Source of the DNA: an uncultured Gammaproteobacteria bacterium
Lineage (GTDB): Bacteria; Pseudomonadota; Gammaproteobacteria; Enterobacterales; Succinivibrionaceae
Length of the DNA: 33,524 nucleotides
Assembly (NCBI GenBank): GCA_900315395.1
Contig: OMZC01000072.1
Location: forward strand, 1 to 33,524
Reading direction: 5' to 3'
Under the pieces are notes generated by a model. That model had not been told where the DNA came from and made no database searches. It saw nothing but the letters and a program-made list of their open reading frames with translations. The translations under genes and the position numbers were made by a program. Below are positions 16,780 to 24,294 of this stretch, piece by piece. Position 1 is the first letter of the stretch; each line of letters opens with the position of its first letter.

Positions 16780-17820
16780 CTACTTATTCAGGATAATTTT
16801 GCCATTAGGTGCTAAAGAGAATAAATGCTTGTCATAGCCTAATGAGAATAGAGCTAATGTATGAGCATAAAAATCTTTTTGCTTAAAGACATAACTGTTA
16901 AGTTCAGTTCTCAAATAATCTTTAATTTTACCTTTAGCGTCTGGCAGTAAAGCTGCTGAATAGGCAATAGTGCCTTCACCTTTTTCAACTCTATCAAAGA
17001 AATTGTACTCTAATGGAGCCTTTAGATCCTTGTTAATTGACTTCTCCATATTGTCATACAGAGGTTTTAATAATCTAAAGTTAGCATCAGCCTTTGAGCT
17101 TATGTTTAAGAATAGGTAGAACTTTAAAGCATCAGCAGCGCCAATGGTGTTCTTTTTAATGACGAGGTTACCATCAGCGTTAAACTGTAATTCATCAGCT
17201 ACAAAGCCATCACCAGCACCCTTTACAATAGCTACATATGAGTTATGCAGAGCTTTTTTCAGATCAGCATCGTGTGCAGATAATCTCTGCACAACAAATA
17301 ATGGAAAATCTGATGGCTTTACGGTGAAGTTCTGGTTCTTATCAACAGATGAAACGATAAGTTCACCTAAAACTTCATTGTTAACAGTAAACCTAGTCTT
17401 GATGCATTTAATGATCTTTTCAGCTTTTTCTTTGTACTCAGGTACAGAGAACTGCTCAGATGCCTCTAAAAGAGTATAAGCAGTGAAAAGTGCTGCACCT
17501 ACATCAAGAGAGTCACTGGTTTTACCTAAAGTAGAGCTCTTGTTTGGAATATATAAATCCACAGAGCCTAGGCACAGATTACTCTCAAGATTGTGCAGTA
17601 AGGTTGCAAATAACTCTTTGTTTGAGTCAACAATTGCAAAAAAGAGGTTATATGCCTGATATTTTGCATAGATGGTGTCATCTGCCTTAGCGTTCTCAGT
17701 AATTCTACCTTGACCGTAGTGGTAAGTTAGGTATTTGTCATAACCGTACAAATTGCCTGCATTAGCACCTGCAACGCAAGTACAGAGAATTAAAGATAAA
17801 AGAGTTTTCTTAAATTTCAT
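16780..17820 (-). CDS. bcsZ: BcsZ-like GH8 fold protein with degenerate active site
   Basis: This 346-residue protein starts at the ATG at 17820 (AAGGAG upstream; signal peptide MKFKKTLLSLILCTCVAGANA). It sits in the bcsZ slot, 11 bases after bcsB. BcsZ is the periplasmic endo-beta-1,4-glucanase (GH8). Homology is clear in YNLFFAIVDSNKELFATLL, TAYTLLEA, GAADALKFYLF, TIAYSAALLP and LALFSLGYDKH. Aligned by eye to E. coli BcsZ, the catalytic acid (Glu55, in SEGQSYGMFFAL) is Lys53 here, and the ASDGD motif is replaced by DVGAA. The base Asp is kept as Asp230. There is not one Trp in the protein, although GH8 cellulose clefts depend on aromatic stacking. It probably does not hydrolyse cellulose. 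Confidence 0.88.
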   Translation of the reverse strand: MKFKKTLLSLILCTCVAGANAGNLYGYDKYLTYHYGQGRITENAKADDTIYAKYQAYNLFFAIVDSNKELFATLLHNLESNLCLGSVDLYIPNKSSTLGKTSDSLDVGAALFTAYTLLEASEQFSVPEYKEKAEKIIKCIKTRFTVNNEVLGELIVSSVDKNQNFTVKPSDFPLFVVQRLSAHDADLKKALHNSYVAIVKGAGDGFVADELQFNADGNLVIKKNTIGAADALKFYLFLNISSKADANFRLLKPLYDNMEKSINKDLKAPLEYNFFDRVEKGEGTIAYSAALLPDAKGKIKDYLRTELNSYVFKQKDFYAHTLALFSLGYDKHLFSLAPNGKIILNK

Positions 17821-17831
17821 TTCTGTACTCC

Positions 17832-20126
17832 TTACTGTGCCTTCTTCTGAGATTTCTTGAGCAATCTTGCTTTCTGAATTCTCTTTAGAACCTTGTAGCA
17901 GATAATGCAGAATACTAATGAGCTGAATAATGACAGTAACATTAACATCCATGGGTTATCTAACATTACGTAGTAAACACGCTGATACCAAGGTAAGTCA
18001 CCTACGTAATAGCTCTCGCCCACATCAAAGCTTCTGCTTCTATCTTCTTTGTATAAGGTGATAGAACCACGTGCTTCACTAGATGAGGCATTTAAGATAA
18101 GGTTCTCGTTTACAATTTCCATTCCAGATGGACTGTCAGACAGAATTGCAACAACAGTCTTATCTTTGTTAAGAGGTGATCTGAATGAAATAATTGCGCC
18201 TAAACCTTCAGAGCTTTGAGCTGTCATCTTCTGAGTAACATCTCTCTTATCGCTAGAGAAGCTGTTTGGCATCTGATTGTTAAATGAGGTTGAAATTGCC
18301 TGACGTGTCTTGTTTAACACTAAAGTAGCATTCTCATCTGTCTTTAAGAAATCAGGTACCTGACCTACTACTAAGATATCCTTGTAGGTAAGTCTGTCTT
18401 CAGCTTTTTCAGAAGCATCGGTCACAATCTCAATATTAGTTGAGCTGTAACCTAACTGAGCACCAATTCTTCCTAAAGTATTGAACAGGGCACATAAATC
18501 GCTAGTATCAGCAGGATTGGTGATAACAGCAGCTGTTTCCTGTAAATCAGCATAGATTGAGAATGGGTAACCACTCTTCCAGAACAACTCTAGGTTTGGC
18601 ATCAGGGTAAAGTGATATAAACCAGAGAAGTCGATGGTTGATGCTGGATCAATTTCTACACGATTTGGAATAGGTAACTGAGTGGTACACTCATTAACCT
18701 TTGAGGTGTAAACCATTGAGTAGTTAAAGTCAAAGGTAAGTTTGTTCATTGGTTTTAAGAATGAAGTTTCAACTTTTGACTTTGTAAATAAGTTTAATGT
18801 ACCTAATAAAGGCATATTCTCAGTGATTACATCAGACTCATTCTCAGGCTTTAATGGATATGATCTTAATAAATGATCATTAACTAAGAATCTTAACTGA
18901 GACATTCCTAATGGAGATGGTTTTGAGTACTTGTATAAAAGGTTCATATCAATTCTTGAACCGTTAACAAAGTACAGATCTGGTGGTAAGTTCAGATCTA
19001 AGTTAATAGGTACAGGTTTAAAGCCTTGTGAACTTAACTGAGCATCAAAAGTAGCTAAAGAGCCAAATGTTACCTTCTTGGTAGTATCAATCCAGTTAGG
19101 AGCATCATAAGGCTTTCTCTTTTCGATTTCTTTATACTCTAAAACCTTGCTCAATGGACCGTTGAAAAGCACGTTACCCATTGCTAAAGCTTTAGCAGCA
19201 GTTACTAAGCCTTCTGAATCAGGAGCTGAAACAATCAGCATCTTACCTGTAAGTGTTGATGGAATATCAGCCATTTCAACTGTAGGAACATCAGTCTTTG
19301 GATAATCCTGCAAGAAGTATGGGCGATTGTCATTAGTGATAAAGACAATGGCATTACCATCATCAGGTAAGCTGTTAATGAAAACAGGGTAATCAATACC
19401 TCTCCATTTAGTTAACACACCACCAAATGAGCTTACGATTGAAGCTGCTTTAATAGTTGCTTCATCAGGTACTGTAGCAAACACAACTGGTAGCACAGTC
19501 TTATCTGATGTAGTTACATTAAAGAAATGTACAGGGAAGTTAGCCAAATCATTAGCAATATGTAACTTCTGCTTTGTAAGTCTTAAGTTTGAAGCTGCAC
19601 CAATGTTTAACCATAAGGTTGAATCAACTGGGTTTTCGCAGATATCGGTATAGTGACCGATAAACTCAAACTCAATGATATTGTCATCACCTAGAGCGCG
19701 AGGATCGAGTTTAACCTCGTTCTCTACTTTATTACCTAGATCCTCTTTCTGAATAGGAATAGTCTTAACTAGAAGACCATTTAGATAAACGTTTAACTGT
19801 GATCTTACAGGAATTAAAGATGGTGATGGAGTGTAGTATAAGAACAGAGTTGAATCAGAGATTAACTCATCTTTCTTAATAGAAAAATGCACACTCTTTT
19901 TAGGAGTTACACCAGAAAGACCTAAACCACCACTAGGCTCTACCCAATCAAGACTTGACATAGGGTAGTTCATTACGGTGTTAGGAATAGATTCCACTCT
20001 TACAGGTGATACTTTTTCAACTGCAGGTGTTTCCTCTTTTTTAACTTTTTCTGCAGCAAAGGCACTAGTAGTTGCATATGTTGCAAGTAAAAGTGCAGTT
20101 ACTAACTTACAGGATTTAGAAAGCAT
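17832..20126 (-). CDS. bcsB: BcsB, periplasmic cellulose synthase subunit
   Basis: This 764-residue protein (E. coli 779) has an N-terminal signal (MLSKSCKLVTALLLATYATTSAFA-AE). Repeated carbohydrate-binding and flavodoxin-like domains follow, with motifs FSIKKDELISDSTLFLYYTPSP, FEFIGHYTDICENP (paired Cys) and NECTTQLPIPNRVEID. A single C-terminal transmembrane helix spans about 726-744 and is followed by a basic tail. BcsB anchors to BcsA, activates it and guides the emerging glucan through the periplasm. The ATG lies 10 bases after the bcsA stop, indicating tight coupling. Confidence 0.95.
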   Translation of the reverse strand: MLSKSCKLVTALLLATYATTSAFAAEKVKKEETPAVEKVSPVRVESIPNTVMNYPMSSLDWVEPSGGLGLSGVTPKKSVHFSIKKDELISDSTLFLYYTPSPSLIPVRSQLNVYLNGLLVKTIPIQKEDLGNKVENEVKLDPRALGDDNIIEFEFIGHYTDICENPVDSTLWLNIGAASNLRLTKQKLHIANDLANFPVHFFNVTTSDKTVLPVVFATVPDEATIKAASIVSSFGGVLTKWRGIDYPVFINSLPDDGNAIVFITNDNRPYFLQDYPKTDVPTVEMADIPSTLTGKMLIVSAPDSEGLVTAAKALAMGNVLFNGPLSKVLEYKEIEKRKPYDAPNWIDTTKKVTFGSLATFDAQLSSQGFKPVPINLDLNLPPDLYFVNGSRIDMNLLYKYSKPSPLGMSQLRFLVNDHLLRSYPLKPENESDVITENMPLLGTLNLFTKSKVETSFLKPMNKLTFDFNYSMVYTSKVNECTTQLPIPNRVEIDPASTIDFSGLYHFTLMPNLELFWKSGYPFSIYADLQETAAVITNPADTSDLCALFNTLGRIGAQLGYSSTNIEIVTDASEKAEDRLTYKDILVVGQVPDFLKTDENATLVLNKTRQAISTSFNNQMPNSFSSDKRDVTQKMTAQSSEGLGAIISFRSPLNKDKTVVAILSDSPSGMEIVNENLILNASSSEARGSITLYKEDRSRSFDVGESYYVGDLPWYQRVYYVMLDNPWMLMLLSLFSSLVFCIICYKVLKRIQKARLLKKSQKKAQ

Positions 20127-20136
20127 AAGTACTCCG

Positions 20137-22767
20137 TTAACACTCTGTCTTGTTAAGCTGTCTGTTCAATGGAAGATCTTTTGTCAGATCGAGTGGCTGT
20201 GGAAGCAGACTGAAGACAAAAAGCATTGAGCGCACAATCACAAACAGTACCTCTCTGAAAACAGGAGGGGCATTTTTTATCATTTTTAAATAGCCGTTAA
20301 GGCCAAATTTAACCAAAGTATGGATACCGTGAAGTAATCCATCCTGATGTAAATTCTCAAAGCTGTGTGACCATCTGTCACCACAGGCAAAGGTTGTTCT
20401 GATGTATTCGATATTCTCTTTTAAGCCGTTTAAATGCAGCTTTAGACCTAATTTTGATTTATTAAAGAAACGAACAGTTCCCTTAAAGCGATATCTGATA
20501 CCAGCATTAGCAATAGTGATATATAAAGGCATATCCTGGTATAGAAGATCAGCTACTGATTTACCGTCTAAATTAGGAGTTGGTAATCTGATACCAAGAC
20601 CTTCTTTTGAGAAATCAGTGATTACAACAGAAATTGAGTTCTCATTTTTAAGCTCTAACTGAGCTCTGATATTACAAGCAACACGAGGGGAGCTTCTTAC
20701 CTGTTTACGCTCTAGAGCAGCAGCTGAAGCTGCACCTAAAACTAGGAGGTTATAGCATACCCAAGCAATGTTAATGAGAATGATCCAAACCTCAGCAAAA
20801 GGATCGGTAGCAATTCTGTAGAAACCGTAAATAAGTCCTAAGAAGTTTAAGATGATCAAAAAGATATAAGACTTTGATACGGTCCAGTCAAAATAGGTTT
20901 CTTCGTTAGATTCACCTTTAGCGGTAACGTTGAACTTACCGTGCTTAGGGGAAATTAAAGCTACTAAGGTAGGTACAGTGATGTACCAGGACAAAATAGT
21001 TTCGTAGATAACACCCCAGAAATAGAATCTCTTGTTATCCTGAATCTTTTGGTTAGTAATTGTCGAGTGAACCATATGAGGTAGCACATAGGCAAAGATC
21101 ATAAGACCTGATGCGAAAATTACGTACACATTAAAGAACAGGAATGGTAATGGTGCTAACAGGAAGATAATACGAGGCAGACCATGCAAGAAGTGGATCA
21201 TCGCATTAGCAAAGCAGATACGCTGAGGAATTGTTAGTCCCTTACCAAATAGAGGGTTATCAATTCTAAAGATCTGCACCATACCACGAGCCCATCTAAT
21301 ACGCTGATTGATGTGGTCAGCTAGTGACTCGGTTGCAAGACCAGCTGCCAGTGGCATACTAATAAATGCTGATGAATAACCTTTTCTGTTTAATCTTAAA
21401 GAGGTGTGAGCATCTTCTGTAACAGTCTCAACTGCAATACCACCAATCTCTTCTAGTGGCTTACGTCTGATGATGGCGCAAGAACCACAGAACATGGTTG
21501 CGTTCCAGGTATCATTACCTTTTTGAATGAAGTCATGGAACAGTGAGTTTTCTGCAGGAACTTCACCTTTAATATCAAGGTTCTTTTCAAATGGATCATC
21601 TGAATAGAAGTGATGTGGAGTCTGTACTAGAGCAATCTTCTGATCATGTACCATCCAGCCTACAGTCATCTGTAAGAAAGCTCTTGTAGGTACGTGGTCA
21701 CAGTCAAAGATAGCAATGATTTCACCATTAGTTACTGTTAAAGCGTGATTGATGTTACCTGCTTTAGCATGGTTATGCTCTTTTCTAATAATGTAGTTAA
21801 CACCAATTTCTTTACAGTAGTTCTCAAAATCCTTTCTAGTGCCATCATCTAGCATATGCACTTTTAATTTGTCCTGAGGCCAGTCAAGATCAAGTGCTGC
21901 TAAAAGACATGGCTTTACAACTTCAAGTGGCTCATTGTAACTTGGAATAAAGATATCAACTGTAGGCCATAAACTTGTGTCTTTTGGTAGAGGGTAAGGT
22001 TTTCTGTCTAATACCCAGCAAACCTGGAAATAAGATAAAACTAAGACTACATAAGCATAAATTTCAGCTGCTAACAGTAAAAGTGCGCAAATTGCAGTTA
22101 CAGGATCTGTAAGCAGAATAGTCTTGGTAATACGCCAGTAAATGTAACGTGTTGAGATGATGATTGAAATAAAAATAAGTAACATCAGGGCAACATGATT
22201 TTTTACAGGCTTTAAAAGGATAGCTAAAAGCCACATCAACCCCACGAAGATTAACTGGTAGGTAAAATCAAAAGGCTGTGTTACTGCAAGAATACAGCTC
22301 AATAATGAGCCTACAAGCAGAATTCTTAAGATGATGTAATTTCTGTCTTTTAACAGTACGCTCTTTTTAGCAGTAGCTCTGTCACCTACGTTTACAGTGA
22401 ACTTAGTTACTTTCTTTAATACAGGAATACTTACGTACTTTTTAAATAATTCTACGATAGTATTTACTGTTTCAGCACTGCGCTGACCCTTTTTAGGATC
22501 AAATCTTACAATGAGTAAAAAGAGAGTCTGTATAACTACTCTTAAAGGATCTAAGAACTTAGGATTATTTCTTTGAATTTGTGGATAAAAGAAATAAAAA
22601 TGCTGTCTTAGATTTTTGTAGTATCTGTTCTCAACAGGCAAAACCGCTAGCACTATTGATAAAAAGAACAGATTTACCAAACAGGTGATTTTAGATGCGC
22701 CGTTTAGTCGCCAGTTATCATATAAATCGAGAGGATTTATAGCCTCTACACTACCTCTTTGCAACAT
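20137..22767 (-). CDS. bcsA: BcsA, c-di-GMP-activated cellulose synthase catalytic subunit
   Basis: This 876-residue inner-membrane GT2 enzyme (E. coli 872) polymerises UDP-glucose into beta-1,4-glucan. The GT motifs are complete: FIPSYNEP (273-280), HMLDDGT (304-310), DCD (355-357), FCGSCA (426-431), the general-base TED (450-452) and QRIRW (488-492). The C-terminal PilZ domain has RxxxR (Arg687-Arg691) and DxSxxG (Asp718-Gly723), so c-di-GMP activation should be retained. Hydrophobic segments flank the GT domain at about 145-250 and 520-680. The ATG overlaps the bcsQ stop (TAATG). Confidence 0.97.
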   Translation of the reverse strand: MLQRGSVEAINPLDLYDNWRLNGASKITCLVNLFFLSIVLAVLPVENRYYKNLRQHFYFFYPQIQRNNPKFLDPLRVVIQTLFLLIVRFDPKKGQRSAETVNTIVELFKKYVSIPVLKKVTKFTVNVGDRATAKKSVLLKDRNYIILRILLVGSLLSCILAVTQPFDFTYQLIFVGLMWLLAILLKPVKNHVALMLLIFISIIISTRYIYWRITKTILLTDPVTAICALLLLAAEIYAYVVLVLSYFQVCWVLDRKPYPLPKDTSLWPTVDIFIPSYNEPLEVVKPCLLAALDLDWPQDKLKVHMLDDGTRKDFENYCKEIGVNYIIRKEHNHAKAGNINHALTVTNGEIIAIFDCDHVPTRAFLQMTVGWMVHDQKIALVQTPHHFYSDDPFEKNLDIKGEVPAENSLFHDFIQKGNDTWNATMFCGSCAIIRRKPLEEIGGIAVETVTEDAHTSLRLNRKGYSSAFISMPLAAGLATESLADHINQRIRWARGMVQIFRIDNPLFGKGLTIPQRICFANAMIHFLHGLPRIIFLLAPLPFLFFNVYVIFASGLMIFAYVLPHMVHSTITNQKIQDNKRFYFWGVIYETILSWYITVPTLVALISPKHGKFNVTAKGESNEETYFDWTVSKSYIFLIILNFLGLIYGFYRIATDPFAEVWIILINIAWVCYNLLVLGAASAAALERKQVRSSPRVACNIRAQLELKNENSISVVITDFSKEGLGIRLPTPNLDGKSVADLLYQDMPLYITIANAGIRYRFKGTVRFFNKSKLGLKLHLNGLKENIEYIRTTFACGDRWSHSFENLHQDGLLHGIHTLVKFGLNGYLKMIKNAPPVFREVLFVIVRSMLFVFSLLPQPLDLTKDLPLNRQLNKTEC

Positions 22768-23516
22768 TATTCATCTGCTCCTACTTTTTTACAGATAAGA
22801 ATGATGTCAAAAAGGATCCTTTCTAGAGCATTAGTTGAGGCACTGATTGGCAAGAACTTTGAGAATGGTTCCTGATGCATGTTTGCATCAATTACTGATT
22901 CATCAAATTCTATTGCAGAGTTAAGAATGCAATTACCTACTTTGCTCTTTTTCATCAGCATGAACACATCGTTCATGATCTTACTTGAGGCTACCATTTT
23001 GTTGACGAGGAAGTATTCATTGGCCTGAACATCAATACTGTTAAGTCTTACTAAAGAGTTCTGCTCAGGTTCAATGATGGTAATGGTCATAGTAGAAACA
23101 GATGATAGAGCTTTAGCAAATTGTGATTCTCTGTTACCAGCATCGATGATGACAAAGTCGATAGCTTTAAAAGCATCTAAGCTCTTTACTAAAGCATTAG
23201 CTGTATAAGCACAGTTTTCTTCAGTGCTGATAAGCTCGTGAGCACTACCAAATGGAATGAAGTAAGCGTTCTGACTGTATTTAAACAGAAGATTCTGATT
23301 GTCTCTATTGAAAGTATTGTCTTTTAAAGCGTCTAAAAAACCATAATTCTGTCTTTCAAGACCGAATAAAAGAGATGAACTTACGGAATTTTTACTGTTG
23401 TCAGCATCAATACATACAGTCTTGAATCCCTGCAATGACAGAGAATAAGTCATAGCAGCGACTAATGAACTAACTCCAGTAAAGTGATTTAATCCTTGTA
23501 AAATGATTGTATACAT
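22767..23516 (-). CDS. bcsQ: BcsQ, MinD/ParA-like ATPase with atypical P-loop
   Basis: This 249-residue SIMIBI-family protein (E. coli BcsQ 250) pairs with BcsR for cellulose-synthase assembly and polar localisation. Fold landmarks are TVCIDADNSKNS (33-44), AYFIPFGSAHE, and DFVIIDAGNRES (Walker B/switch region). The P-loop is eroded. Where enterobacterial BcsQ has GVRGGVGTTT, this protein has GLNHFTGVSS (8-17), losing the GG pair and the classic first Thr but keeping Gly14 and Ser16-Ser17. ATP-dependent dimerisation with BcsR may be altered. AGGA precedes the ATG. The gene starts 9 bases after the bcsR stop. Confidence 0.87.
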   Translation of the reverse strand: MYTIILQGLNHFTGVSSLVAAMTYSLSLQGFKTVCIDADNSKNSVSSSLLFGLERQNYGFLDALKDNTFNRDNQNLLFKYSQNAYFIPFGSAHELISTEENCAYTANALVKSLDAFKAIDFVIIDAGNRESQFAKALSSVSTMTITIIEPEQNSLVRLNSIDVQANEYFLVNKMVASSKIMNDVFMLMKKSKVGNCILNSAIEFDESVIDANMHQEPFSKFLPISASTNALERILFDIILICKKVGADE

Positions 23517-23525
23517 GTGTCCTGA

Positions 23526-23795
23526 CTAAAACAATTTTCCTAACGATGAAAGCAAAGGCCCATAATGCCCTTTAGCATTATCAACCTTGGTTGAACCGTG
23601 AAAATCGACATAGTCAGAAATAATACAATCATTAGAGACAGACAGAGCTGCAATGTCCCCTGGCAGGGAACACAGTTTGTCAAATGAGCCTAAAAGCTCA
23701 GGTTTGGTCTTTTCTCTTAAGGAGAACTCGTCCTCAAGAGTTTGAGAGCCTGCAAGTTTTGTCTTTATTTCTAAATGACGTTCTAGTGTATTCAT
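23526..23795 (-). CDS. bcsR: BcsR-like short cellulose-complex protein, first gene of the operon
   Basis: This is an 89-residue protein if it starts at the ATG at 23795 (MNTLERHLEIK); a TTG at 23834 would give 102. E. coli BcsR is 62. The C-terminal half fits the BcsR pattern: LPGDIAALS, then SDYVDFHGSTKVDNAKGHYGPLLSSL, comparable to the D-Y-x-D...A-x-x-x-x-PLL core of BcsR. The first 40 or so residues are extra and charged. BcsR stabilises BcsQ and supports BcsE. Neither candidate start has a recognisable Shine-Dalgarno. Position directly before bcsQ strongly supports the assignment; the sequence match alone is modest. Confidence 0.7.
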   Translation of the reverse strand: MNTLERHLEIKTKLAGSQTLEDEFSLREKTKPELLGSFDKLCSLPGDIAALSVSNDCIISDYVDFHGSTKVDNAKGHYGPLLSSLGKLF

Positions 23796-23840
23796 TAGAT
23801 AGTTATATGTTTTTTTATATTTATAAGTGAGCAATTTTAG

Positions 23841-23905
23841 GTAAATTTACTTTTATATTGTTTTGATTTTTATGAATTTTTACATTGTTTTTGTTATTGC
23901 AATGT
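23841..23905. promoter_or_regulatory. Candidate operator dyads upstream of the bcs operon
   Basis: GTAAATTTAC (23841-23850) is a perfect 10-base palindrome just before the possible bcsR TTG start. ACATTG-N12-CAATGT (23882-23905) is a second inverted repeat about 90 bases upstream of the bcsR ATG. Both are placed where a regulator of the operon would bind, but their AT richness makes chance dyads likely. Confidence 0.3.
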
Positions 23906-24239
23906 GAAAATAGCACAATTTACGCACAATATTAAACGGAGTAAATCTCCTCATCGCTCTGACTTAATAATCTACTATAAAATTCCACTAAAGATCACAC
24001 TAATTTTGTTTAGTCTATTAAATAATGTGATTTGTATCTCAATGAATACGTTTACATGCATTAATGTATTTTTAATTTTGACCGATAAACTAGTGTTGAG
24101 CCTTATATTAATCGACTACATCCCCGTAAACCTATCTCTATCAACAGGTTTACTTATAGTATAGGTCCTGCGTGAAGATTGTTATTAAATTTTACTGACG
24201 ATTTTTCTTAAGTGTGATTGAAAGTGAATTTCCTTTTGC

Positions 24240-24264
24240 TAACATGGTAGGTAATAGCATGTTA
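24240..24264. promoter_or_regulatory. Dyad TAACATG-N11-CATGTTA upstream of uvrB
   Basis: Perfect 7-base arms with an 11-base spacer, ending 30 bases before the uvrB ATG. It lies in the promoter region and could be the binding site of a LexA-like or other regulator. It does not match the E. coli SOS box. Confidence 0.4.
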
Positions 24265-24294
24265 ATTATTGGCAGATAATTTTGTTTTCAAAAA

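Larger units (their letters stand above)
23796..24294. other. Divergent intergenic region between bcsR and uvrB (499 bases)
   Basis: Very AT-rich, with no credible gene: an 86-codon + frame at 23904-24164 has no ribosome site and a random composition. It must hold the bcs operon promoter (leftward) and the uvrB promoter (rightward), but I could not fix either hexamer pair. Two dyads lie on the bcs side (23841-23850 and 23882-23905) and one on the uvrB side (24240-24264). No E. coli-type LexA box (CTG-N10-CAG with the usual TA-rich core) was found. Confidence 0.6.

Noticed and set aside
17821-17952. N-terminal extension of bcsZ into bcsB
   Set aside because: It would overlap the end of bcsB out of frame; the ATG at 17820 has a strong ribosome site and begins a signal peptide.
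23904-24164. 86-codon frame between bcsR and uvrB
   Set aside because: No ribosome site, hydrophobic random composition of AT-rich DNA, no recognisable features.
24165-24294. E. coli-type LexA box upstream of uvrB
   Set aside because: CTG and CAG triplets with the right spacing and core were not found.
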